Assembly (NCBI RefSeq): GCF_000189635.1
Contig: NW_002476013.1
Coordinates: forward strand, 248,001-312,000
Source: Tetrahymena thermophila SB210
Lineage: Eukaryota; Ciliophora; Oligohymenophorea; Hymenostomatida; Tetrahymenidae
Length of the DNA stretch: 64,000 nt
Direction of reading: 5' to 3'
A model generated the notes under the pieces. The model made no database searches. It was not told the DNA's origin and was given only the letters and a program-made list of their open reading frames with translations. Both the position numbers and the translations under genes were made by a program. Positions 35,701 to 47,471 of the stretch are shown piece by piece. The stretch's first letter is position 1. Each line of letters opens with the position of its first letter.

Positions 35701-37017
35701 TAAATAAGATCGATTAATTATCAGCATTGATGAGTTTTACAACACATTAAAATTTCAATAATATTAAAGCAACATTAGGTTAAATTATAGCTCTAAAGGT
35801 AATAGAAATGTCAATTTTGTTGAGGAAGATTAGTTTAAAAAGAATAGCTTTGTAATGATGAATCCTAGTCTAATCAGTCTAAACTAAACAAACTAAAGTG
35901 GTCTTTATATGAATTTATCTTAAAGTTAAATAAATCCTGCTAATATGAATGTAAATGCAGTTACTGCTACTCATCATAACTCAGGAGGATCTAATAATTA
36001 CACTAATTTTGCATCTGCTAACTACTCTATTCTAAATACCAAAAAATCAAATAAATAGCTTTAATCTCAGTCTCCATCGAAAGGTTTTTAAAGAATATTT
36101 AAAATTTTTAATTTAATTATATCTTACTATTTGATTTAGGTGATCACAGAACATCCATTTTGGTAAATGGCCAAAAAAGAATGCATAGTCTTTCTATGAT
36201 TGAAGAGAGAGATTAAGACTAGTCTAAAGTTGTTTAACTTACAGGATAAAACACAAATAGAAATAAGGATTTAAATAAAAGCAGTATAGAGGATTTAAAC
36301 ATTTCTACTTAAAAAAAATAAAGCTTATTAAATAGCAGCTTTACAACTAATGTTCGAAGGAGTAACAACTTTTCTGATAATAATTAAAAAACGGCTTTTC
36401 AAAACAATAGCTAAAGCTTAGGAATGAGGAACAACAACTAAACAAAATCACCAAAGTATATATAAAGTATGCCCTAAAGTCTATCTCCTTTTTCGCATGC
36501 AAATATTTAGGTAGATAAATAAAAGAAAACAAAACCGATGACAATCGTAGAGCAACAATATGCTCAAAAAATGCAAGCTCAGTAATAAAATCATATAGCA
36601 TAATAGAAGTAACAATAAAAATAAGCCAATTAAACAAGAACAACAACTTTCATTGACTCCCAAAACTCGTAAATTGACAATTATAAAAAGTTAACAGCTC
36701 TACCAAAGATAGGTCCTTCTAATCACAGACCATTGACTATAATTGAAAAATTCACTAACGTAATAAAGATTTCTAACAAAATAAGTTTTATTAAAAATTA
36801 CTTTTTATTATTTTAGGAAAAACTACTTTCAAAGAAAGTTTTAACAAGAAGAGACATCACTTTAAATAAAATAATAATGAGAAACTTAGTTAGAAACCAG
36901 TAAGCTATTTAAGCAGTTTATGAAACTTAAATAGTTTAGGGTATGAAAATGAACAATAACAGTAGCTTTTACTCAAAAAACGATAAGAGTACAATGTCAA
37001 TTTTTGATAAAAAATGA
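32770..37017 (+). CDS. WD40-repeat protein, 13 exons, 1103 aa
   Basis: Exons: 32770-32876, 32987-33092, 33198-33345, 33432-33523, 33574-33917, 33978-34020, 34072-34608, 34658-34945, 35148-35226, 35280-35455, 35513-36083, 36140-36759, 36817-37017. All phases close. The first 700 or so residues carry WD40 repeats. Clear ones read VVSGYNDGTIKVWTL, followed by GHTRQIDSF, MFWSASEDMTIRLWNLD and VLTAAEDNKVKLWH; weaker ones start with QLILYDGKTVYDY and ILLIGVDSI. The repeats could form two propellers. The C-terminal 350-400 residues are Asn/Gln/Ser-rich and probably disordered, ending in a basic helical segment. WD40 proteins act as scaffolds; large ones with this build in ciliates are often ciliary or cytoskeletal, but I cannot assign an orthologue. 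The exact splice choice is least certain for exons 1-2 and 3-4. Confidence 0.85.
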
Positions 37018-37217
37018 ATAATCGAACTCTAAGTTATCCATAACAAAACCAATAAAAATGATAAATTAATTAATAGGTAAATAAACTGTAAATATTCAAT
37101 CATTTTTAAAGATAATTAATTATAATAAAATATTCATTTTCTAACAAATTTTATACTATAAATATAAATATCAATTTTATTTCTGTATGTATGTACTCAT
37201 TTTTATAATTAAAATCA

Positions 37218-40200
37218 TCAGTATAATTCATTGTCACTGTCTTCTTTATCATCATCTGTATTACTATTAATTACATATTATGAAGGTGTACTCATATGTG
37301 GTTCATATGTATATCTTTGATTTTCAAATGGAAAACTAGGGTTTTCAGGTGACTAATTTCTAATGTCATCTACAAAATCTGAAAGTTTCTTTTTGGGAAT
37401 AACTTAAAATCTAGGAGATAAATCTTCTTTCATTTATATTTATTTACTCTAGCATTTTACCTTTTGCAAATACATAGAAATTATAGGTACTAAATATATA
37501 ATTAACATCCCTAATGAAAGGATAATCTTCACATAAAGCATTAAATAAGATCTCTGTTACTTCTCTTGAATCATATAATCTATCACAAAATAATCAATAG
37601 GAGCATAATTTCTAAAATGATCATTCTCACCTTAAACTAATATTCTTTTCTAACTAATTAGATACTACTAAGTATCTTTAAAATATAAATTGATGCTATA
37701 GGAATTCTAAATTAGGTAATCTATGAAAAGGCTTTTATTAATTAAAAAAATATTAAGATATTTTATTTAAAATAAATATTTTATCTAAATATATAATTAA
37801 AAAAATAAAAATTTTATTTTTGCTTATAATTTACAACAATTAATCTTCTTAAATTTAAGTTTAATAGATAAATCTTTAAATTTTTATATTCTCTTAATTT
37901 TTATTAATAATACATTTTAGTATTGATTGATTTAATCAAATTTAAAAATTAATTTCAATAGATTTTTTTTTAATTAAAGCTATTTTTTCTTTAATTTTAG
38001 TAGAAAAAGAGTTATTTTAATAACAAATTAATAATTTTATTAAATATTTTTATCTTTTAAATTAGATATTTTCATTCAGTAAAGTAGGTTTCTCTATTAA
38101 TTTTTAATTTGTTTATTTTAATTCAAAGAAATTATTTTTCTTATTCTTTCAATAAAGTTTAATTTAATTTTTCTTTATTTCAAATTAAATTTTTTATTTA
38201 AGATTTTTTAAAATGAAGAAAAATTATCGAAATAAATAAAATTAAACATAATTGTATATTAGGAAAAATTTATTTATTGGGATCTTTGAAAAGTGATGTA
38301 GATAATTGATAAATTTTAACTAAATAGTATAATGTATTACTTGATGTAGCTAGTCACTAACATGTGGATTTATTTCTGATTATCTATTATTTAATTATAA
38401 AAGAATATAGTTGAGGGCCTAGAGTTGTAAAAGGGAAGTTCAATAACTGTCTATGTTGATTAGAGCTTTCCTTCTTTATTGCTATAAAGAATTAAGTGAA
38501 AGCTTTTGGATGTAGTTTCAGATCCAATTGAAGATTAAGCTTGAAGCTAATTAAAAATGCAAGATCTTGCTAAGTATTTTGGTGATAGATTTTTATCTTC
38601 AGTGTCCCAAAATGCTACAGGTTTTGAAGAATACTCTATGCATGTTTTATAATGACTATACTTTTCAATTATTTTAGGATCACTTAAATTCCACTAAGTA
38701 GGTATTTCGGTTAAAACTTTAGTATACATTTCTATTTCAGCATAAATCGCATCTTTTTTTGAGTACTGTAAAATAAATTTTATCGTCAGATAATGTCCAT
38801 CATTCTTTTTATTGTACTTAACATCATACAAATCAATAGTTTGATATGGGGAATCATAATAATCAGCAATTTTATATGAAGCTCTATAGATATATCTCTA
38901 TTAGCTATAAATTACAAAAATAATTTCATCTTTAGCAAGTAATGATATCAAAAACATATCTTCTTTCTCAATTTCAGAAGAAAACTATAAAACACTAAAA
39001 TCAATCAGATATAAAAATCTCCTATTTAAAGCATTTGCATTAATTATAAACTTAGTATTTAACTATTCAGCTATTATTTTTGAAACAATCACAACTGTTT
39101 CTTAAAAATTTTTATCTAGCTTAGACAAGGTAAATAGTAAAAGTTAATCGATATTTTAAGGAGTATTCTAATTTTAAGATAAATATGTCTATTAAATTAT
39201 TCCACTAGTTGATGTATCTATGGATTAGATATTACTAATGCTGTTTAATTAAAAATTATCTTCAAAAGAATTCTCATTTTCTTAGCCTCCATTTTTTGCT
39301 GTATTTTTTAAAGTTGTATCGTAACCTAAAGTGTAATTGTATGCATGGATTTCATAATAATCTTAATTTTAATTTTAATTTTTACAAATCACTATAAAAA
39401 GATTCCAATATTTATGGTGAATTAAATTGCATTAGGAATAATTATAATTAATTGGTTTGTTTAAGTTATTCTCATAAACATACTTACTATTGTCTGAAGG
39501 ACTACCACTCATAAATAGAATACTTTTTTGAGTCAAAAATACAAACAGATCCTCTTATTAGTTATAAGCAGAATCTATAATTTATCCCAAATTCTTTTAA
39601 ACATCAACGTAGCTCATTTCCTTATCTGATTAGCTCTGGATCATAAATTAGCTTAAAGTTATATAATATCTATTTCTAAGGACGATATCTTCTCCCTGCA
39701 AAATTGGATCAATAGAATCTTATTCACTTTAAGTTATATAAGTTTCATTGACAAGTTGAATATCTGTAGTGTTAAGTAAGACTATCTTTCTAAGAGGTCC
39801 TGAAAATATATCTTCTGGGATATTAATTTATGCGAATCTGTTTTCACTATTAACTCTTCTCCATCCACTATATGTTTATTTTCCCACAATCATAAATTAC
39901 TTAATGTTAGTTGATATCTCCATGTTACGAATTATTGAGCTTTATGTATAATTTGATAAAGCATAAAAAGTTAAGTTGAAATTAACTTCTGTATAAGTTG
40001 CCAGAGGAGAAGGAATAACATTAAAGCTTAAACTAGGATTATTATTTATAGACACAATTTACACTTGGTTACTATTCTGTTTATTTAAATATTAAAAAAT
40101 TTTTTTAAAAAATATTACATTTATTCAAATTATAAAAATAATCAAAAATTTAATTTTAATTTTAGGGTTTCAACGAACAAGAACAATTTATGTTTAAAAT

Positions 40201-43200
40201 TTTTTAGATTTAAATAAAATTTATTAATAAAATGAGATTTATTTAATATTCGAAAAGTAAAGTGTATCTTCTTAATTAGAGCTTTGTATTTGTCAATTAA
40301 TAATTTAAACTATAGTTAAATTTATTAGAAAATAAATATTACTGCTCCATTACTGTATAGCATGTAACTTCCATAAGTAGATTCTATATCAAATGGCACG
40401 TTAAAAATTTTGTTATTTAAATTTGCTGTTGTTTTTAGGATATTTGTTGAAATTTCTTAGGGGTCGAAAACAAGCAAAGTTTCTATTGTTGTCCTTTGAT
40501 CAACATCGATATAATATGCCTTTTAGTAGAAGAAGACTTTATCTATGTAGGATTAACTAAGATAGTTTTCGCCAATCTTATACTAAAATAAATTAAACTG
40601 CCTTTGAAAGGCTAATGTTTTTTCTTAATTTAAAATATATTATCTAATTGAAGATTCACCGAATTCATTCACACATACTATAATAGTATTTGGGTAATTA
40701 AAAACTGTGAAACGACATGTGCTAGATGCCTCTAATTATAACTGACTCACTGTATTCATTGCAAATCTAAAAGGGGAGTTCGAGTAGCCTTTTTTCCAAA
40801 AAACTCCTTAAATCCTTATCTTATTATCATCTGTATGTATGAAAATAATTGATCTGGTTTGAAATAATTTCATCGAGAATTTAATTATTTCTTTATATTT
40901 TATTAACAATAAAGGTTACATATTTCAATTAAAAATTACACTTAAGAACTTACATTTATAAAAAAAGTCAATATCTATCTTTGATACAATAGTATATGAT
41001 ACTATACTTCCAAAACCTTTTTTTTGATTGTCTTCTTATTCATAGTCAACATCTATATCTGGATTTACATTTATTTAGATTACAATAATTTCTTAAAGAT
41101 TTGGTCTCAATATTCCTACATACTGTAAATCAACCATATCAATATCTTAAATATTATCAATATCTAATTCAGTGTATTTGTAGTTTTTCCCATCATTATA
41201 AAAAAATACAAGCGTTTTATTGTTTAGAGAAGCATCGTTTTTCTCTATCAATCCAACATAATTTGAAGATTAATACTAAATTTTTTTAAAAATGAATGAA
41301 GGAATACTTCAAATTAATAAAAGTAATTTCTAAATATGATTTATTTATTTACCAGCTTTAAAGATTTCACTGGAAAAGTTAATTCATTAGCTAATTATTA
41401 ACGTTAGCAAGGTTGATTTTATTTTTCTTTATTTAGAGTGCATATGTGATACATGATATCATAATTTTCTATAATAATGAATTAAAATTTCTTTAAAAAA
41501 TAAATAATTAAATAATTTTATTTTTTACTCTTCTCTTCACAAAATTCAGTAAAAATTTAAATTTAATTAAAGTTGGCATTTGTCACATGAGTTAATATAA
41601 CTCTGTATGGAATATCTTTGAAACGCCCTGATAAATCTAAAAGTAAATCATACTTTAAGAAGTTGTTGATTGTAGCTTGGTACTTCTAGTTCTAATGAGA
41701 GTCTTTTATTAACAAATACTCTATCTAAGGACCTAAAATTATATTATCCAGGCTAATTTAAAAATATAAATCATCTCTCTTTATAGGCTTTTCTTGAAAT
41801 AATTCTACTCCATCATCAGATAGTTAAATGCTCTATTTCGTCTATGCAAAAGTAATTAATATTCTCATCGTATTTACTTCATCTGGAGTTTATTATATTA
41901 AGTTACTATATTTTAGCTTTTGATTTAAATAATATTTTAATTGATATCACTTCTTTTAAATATTTTATTGATGCTTTAATCCAATATTTATTTATCAGGA
42001 CATTTTTTAAAGGAAAAAAATAATTTTTTTATCACACTAAAAAAAAATATGAGGAATAACTAGTTAGCATCATTAAATTTTAAGAATTTATAACAAAAAA
42101 AGTTTAAATTATTACTTTAAATTAGAGCAGTTTACTTGTTTATTTTGTAAATTCTCCAGCAGCTAATTTAAGATAGTTGTCATTAATTTAATATATTTCT
42201 ATAACTCCAGTTACTGTGTCAATTATCATAAAATTATTGACAACATAATTGTCAGTGCACCCATCTATTAGTAGTTAATTTGATGTCTAATAGATCTTAT
42301 AAAAATGAATGTTATATCTGTTTTCTTTAATGCTGTAAATAGCAATAAACTGATTATTGTTTTCTTACGGTAGATTTTTGCATTAAATAATGTTTTTATT
42401 AGTACAATTAAGGTGTCCTCTAACTACAATAAAATCTCTTGTTACAAGGGTTTGATCAATTATATGATTAGGAATTAGTATCTTTTTGCTTATATACTAT
42501 ATATTCGTACCTTAGGTTATATCCAAAATGTACAAATTATCATTGCTTTTATCGCTTTCTAACTCTTAAGTTGTATACATTAAATAATTTCTTCTCTCTA
42601 AAGGGTTTGTGTTAAACATCAAAACAAACTTTCCTGTAGAAAAATTATTACCATAAACATTCTTGTTAGATATAGGAACAAGTTTAAATTCTTTATCAAG
42701 CAATAAATAATATGTTGCTATAGCACGAAAATAAACATTATCAAAAAAGAAGAATAACATATTTGTTAGTGTAACATCTGTACCAGCAACTATAGGATTG
42801 TTTACAAAATTTTAGATGTCAACTGATTGCTTGTATTCTATTTATAATTAACCATTATCATTTACCTTAACTTCTTGAATATAAAGACCTTAGGGCTCTT
42901 CAGCTATTAAATTTAAATTCAATTAAATGTTTAAATTTTAAGTCATATTTTTTAAAGTTACTTACAAATAAAATTAAATTTTTAAAATAATTTTTTATAC
43001 AAGTTTGCTTAATTTTATTCAAAAATTCTCAAAAATAAAATATTTTTATTACATTTTTTTAAGGAATCAATTCATTTTTTATAAATTCTCTTTAACCAAA
43101 AATGAGCAAAAATGAAAATTATTCTTAAATAATAAATGAAAGAAAATGCTTTGAAGAATAAATTACTTTTATTTACTAGAACACAGTATTAAATGAATAA

Positions 43201-44153
43201 ATCTTTATAAATTTGATTAATCACATTAACCTAAAAGACCATAGTAATGAGCTACCTAAATTTGCATACTTATGATTAATTGCTAGTTGAAATGATACGA
43301 TCACTTATATCATCTATCTAAGTAACTGAAGTAATATTAATTATGATAAATGCTTGGCTACTTTCACTAATATCACAATCTAAAACAAGAAATCTATAAG
43401 TTTTTGCTAAAACTTAATTGCTTGTATCCTTACTAAAGTAAGTAATGCTATGGCATTGCTAAAAATGAAGTTTATCATACACAAAAGTTTTAAGTTAGTC
43501 ATCATATTTTTCCGTAAATAAAAGCTTATTAGTCGAAACAAAAAGATTTATTTTTGTTTGCTGAATTTATATATGCTTTTGGAAGCCTACTACCAAAGGA
43601 AATTAGTAAGAATCAAGTTTTTATAGATTAGAATCAATTGAATAGCTTATTAGATAATCATCATTTACTTGAGAAGACTACAAACAGCTCTGTTCTAAAG
43701 TTAAATCTTCCAATATTCTTTTATATTAAAATTAATAAATATTAAATTTAACTTTTTTCATAATGTTTACCTATCGCCTCGATAATATTCAGTTCTTATT
43801 TCACCACTTACTTATTCTTCAAAACTCTCTTCATTTACAAGTTATAAATCGCTAAACTAATAATTATCTCTTTAAATACCCTAGTCTGCTAAAAGTGAAT
43901 CTAAATTAATTTAAGTTTATTCATTTGGAGATAGAGTAATCTGTAAATCTACATTTGTTAGCTACATTTTTTATGATATATTATTACTTTTCTGAGATTG
44001 TTAGGTCTCTTATTATTATGAATTAAGCTCATTTTACTACAATTTTGAAGCATTTCCATATATTTAATTTATCAAATATGCAAGAAAAACCAATTAAAAA
44101 ATCCTATTTGCTTTTTACCCTTTAATAGGTTTTTTGATTGTAATGATTTTCAT
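37218..44153 (-). CDS. Large single-pass membrane protein, 8 exons, 1789 aa
   Basis: Exons in transcript order: 43771-44153, 43167-43717, 42116-42903, 41353-41916, 40954-41275, 40343-40890, 38341-40076, 37218-37695; every phase closes and the total is 1790 codons. The start (MKIITIKKPIKG) is basic and followed by a hydrophobic LVFLAYLINQIYG stretch, a signal peptide. The next roughly 1640 residues are an ectodomain of alternating beta-strand-like segments with scattered Cys and NxS/T sites, without a domain I can name. One strong membrane segment lies at about residues 1681-1708 (LYVKIILSLGMLIIYLVPI), followed by a cytosolic tail of about 80 residues that is basic, then acidic (DDDKEDSDNELY at the end). 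Type I surface protein is inferred. The intron between exons 7 and 8 is the longest (645 bp). Confidence 0.85.
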
Positions 44154-44919
44154 TTTATTTTTTATAAAAGTTTTTAGATTTAAAGCTACTTTCTATTTTT
44201 GTTGATTTATTCATTAAAAAGTAAATTATTGATTAAACAAAATAGTGAAATCATATAATTAATTAAGCTAAGAAGGATATATCAATATTTTATTACTTTA
44301 CAGCCAGAATAACTATTTTCTGATAGAGATTGCTAAAAATCTGAATAGATAATTAAATAATTTATAATAATTAACACTTATTGTATAATTTGTACATAAA
44401 TTTATCCAAAATTCTATCAATTTGTAATTTATATCTTTATAAATTGTTTAAATTATGTTAACCAAAAATAAAATATTATTATCTTAAAAAATTTTATTTA
44501 GCTTCTTATAATATTTTATTTACTTAAACATTCATTAATGGTCCATAGTTTATTGTTCCATTTCATGTATCAATATAAAGTTTCAATTGATCAATTTTTT
44601 TTATAAAAAATACAGTGGAGTACTTTAACATAGTAAATTAAATACCATATTATAATTATACTAAATACATATTTATAAATGTGAACATACAGAAATTCAT
44701 TTCTTTCTAAATATAAATTCTTTTTTCCAAAAAATTGACTATTTTAAATTATTATTTTTACAATTTTAGTTTTGGTTAGTTTATATTTTCTTTATTATTT
44801 AATATTTTAATCAATTTATTTAAAAATTCTAATTCAAATAGCTTCTAATAATTATTTTAATTATTATAAAAACTAATAACCATATATCTTCCGTTTCTTC
44901 GAAAAAGTCATTTAAGAAT
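44154..44919. other. Intergenic, no feature seen
   Basis: Upstream region of the large membrane protein gene; AT-rich, no gene or RNA recognised. Confidence 0.5.
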
Positions 44920-45510
44920 TTTTTGAAAATACTCAAAATTAATTTAAAAAATATCAAAATTAATTTTTATATTCTAAAATTAGTCTTTCTGTCAATATTC
45001 TAAGTTAGTTTTTTTTAATATTCTAAGTGAGCTTTTGCTAATATTCTAAGTTAGCTTTTGAGAATATTCTAAATATGAGCCTAAAAAATCCAAAGTTAAT
45101 TTTTTATATTCTAAAATTAATCTGTGCTAATATTCTAAGTTAATTTTTTTAAATATTCTAAGTTTATTTTTTAATATTCTAAATTAGCTTTTGTTAATAT
45201 CCTAAGTTAGCTTTTGCTAATATTCTAAGTTAGTTTTTGTGAATATTTTAATATGAGTCTAAAATAATCTCAAAAGTTAATTTTTTATATTCTAAAATTA
45301 ATCTGTGCTAATATTTATTTTAGGTTAATTTCTTTTAATATTCTAAGTTATTTTTTGTTAATATTCTAAGTAAGCTTTTGCTAATATTCTAAATTAATTT
45401 TTGTGAATATTCTAAATTTGAATTTAAAAAATATGAAGTTAATTTTTATATTCTAAAATAAATTTGTGCTAATATTCTAAGTTAGTATTTGCTAACATTC
45501 TAAAATTACT
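44920..45510. repeat. Minisatellite with higher-order structure
   Basis: A basic unit of about 22-26 bp of the form AATATTCTAAGTTAGCTTTT is repeated more than 20 times with variation. On top of this, a longer block containing a Met-Ser-like ATGAGCCTAAAAAAT segment, AAGTTAATTTTTTATATTC and TTAATCTGTGCTAATATTC recurs near 45065, 45243 and 45418, with a weaker copy near 44925, so a higher-order period of about 175-180 bp is visible. The array stops at about 45510, right before the next gene's ATG at 45515. Confidence 0.88.
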
Positions 45511-45514
45511 TTTT

Positions 45515-46669
45515 ATGGAAACAAATTTTTACATTAATTCCTATTTATAGGATTAAGATCAGAAAATCAAAAACACATTTTAAAATTTGAAAGATTTTAG
45601 CTATAAAATAATTTATTCATTCATTTTTAGAGATAGATTTAGTGAAAATCAATTTTCTTAAAACTTTTTGAATTAGTCTTGCTATTTAATTTTAAAATAA
45701 ATTTAAATTTAATTAAATCATAATAATGATATTGAAAGAAGCTAATATCAAATCTAATGTGATCAATATCATGAAAATTATCAAAATTTCATCAATTAAA
45801 ATCAGGAAGAATAATTTGATGATCTAAATCCTGAAACAGGTAAGAAAGAAGCCAGATCCTTTTTTAAAAAAGTGAATAAAATAAAACTTTCATAATAAAT
45901 TTATATCTCTGGTTAAATTATTAATGGAGCTAAATACATTTGTTCAAAAGTAAAATAATCTAAAGATATAATAAGAGCTATGACACCTCCTATGAGAAAT
46001 GTCATAGAAGGTAGTAAAAATATAGTTTAAAATATTTCTAAAGATGGAATAAAGCAAGCTATTAAAGGATAAATACAAACAATAGCCAAAATTGGTACAA
46101 AAGATTTATTTCTTTCATCATTAAAATCTTAATTTAGCAAATTTACATTAGCCATTCATTTAGGGTTATCTCTTTTTGAATTATTTTCAATAGTTAAAGA
46201 ATATTAAAAAAATAAGAGTCAAGATAATGCAATTATTGATGTTTTATAAAGTAAACTTAAATATCAGTTATGTGCTTATGGGGTAAAAGTTTCTTCAACA
46301 TATTTAGTTCAGGGTAGTATAACAACAGCATGTACAGTAATAGGCTCCTTAATTTGTCCTGGAATAGGAACTGTTATAGGATCATTACTTGGTTGTTTAT
46401 TATCTTTTTTTTGAAATAATATATTATCTAAAAAAATTGATGAATTTTTCCATGAAAAATTAAAAAATAAACTAATTAGTGAAGCAAAAAATTATTTTAG
46501 ACTTAGCGAGAACTCAACTTAAAATGATTTTATAGTAACTCATAGAAGATTTCGCAGTATTTATCATCCAGATTCTTAGGGGCTTTCTCAATAGTAAAGA
46601 GAATTAAATAAGATAACTCTAATCTAAGTAGAGTTCTATTATAACGTTCTAAAAGAATATTATGTTTGA
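45515..46669 (+). pseudogene. Glycine-zipper plus J-domain-like protein with one in-frame TGA
   Basis: The frame from ATG 45515-45517 is open for 299 codons, meets TGA at 46412-46414, and continues in the same frame for another 84 codons to TGA at 46667-46669. Both halves look like one protein. A Gln/Asn-rich N-terminus leads to a charged region and a membrane-like glycine-zipper (VIGSLICPGIGTVIGSLLG) just before the TGA. After it comes a helical stretch (SKKIDEFFHEKLKNK) and then a J-domain-like end, RRFRSIYHPDSQGL, with the HPD motif followed by YYNVLKEYY. A TGG (Trp) to TGA change would explain it; Trp fits the sequence context. Read as a gene with a recent nonsense mutation; programmed recoding (for example selenocysteine) or a sequence error remain possible. 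No intron was needed. Confidence 0.75.
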
Positions 46670-47471
46670 ATTAGGAGTTAATTATAAAAGTTAGCTTTAA
46701 AAATATTAGAAAATAAAAAAATTTTTTTATAATTAAGTTAGCTATCTAATAAATTTCTATATTTTTTTGGTTTTGATAATTAATTTTTTTTAATGGTTTT
46801 AGTATTTAATATCAATTTTTTATTTTATTAAATCTTTTATTCTTTCTTAAAATGAGATTATAAAAAAAATTTTCTAAAGTAAAAAAAATTGCTTTTCTTT
46901 GCATCAGAAGCATTATAAAATTAGCTATCTATTTATAAAAATTAATTAAAAAATGTATTCGTTTGCTTTATTTAATACAACTTGGTTTCTATTTGTTCAT
47001 TTCTTTGTCTATTTTAGGTTTTAGCTGAAGCCTGAGTAAAGAAATGTTTAGTTAAATTTATTATTAGTTTTTGTATCAAAAATCAGAACAAATTTCAAAG
47101 ATTTATTATAATAAAAAAAATTGTAAATATTTTAATTTATTTTATGAGCAAATTTTATGAAATTAAAGATTTTTAATTTAATTTATAGTTTATAAGTTGA
47201 ACGAATACTTTTTTTTAGAATCTTTTTTTTAATAGATAAAAACTAGTTTATTTGTAAAATTAGATTTAGAAACTCAGCTTATAATAAATCAAAAACAAAA
47301 AGATATTTCAAAGTCAATCTTTTTATTAATAGGAGTAAATAAAATAGCTAAAATAATAAATAAATAATAGGTCACTTTAAAATTTAAATTTAGTTATTAA
47401 TCAATATGAGGAGTTAAGTGATTGTTTAATAAAAATTCAAAGATAATAATGATAGCTAAAATTATAAACAC
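46670..47471. other. Intergenic, possible 5' extension of the next gene
   Basis: AT-rich. The frame of the MIOS-like gene stays open upstream of its ATG, and an in-frame ATG lies near 47406, so the start could be earlier. I see no WD40-type exon here. Confidence 0.45.

Noticed and set aside
36347..36663. Two minus-strand hydrophobic ORFs
   Set aside because: Antisense shadows of the Gln/Asn-rich exon 12 of the WD40 gene; poly-Gln codons read as Leu/Cys runs on the other strand.
42566..42760. A 64-aa minus-strand gene
   Set aside because: Internal part of exon 3 of the 1789-aa membrane protein.
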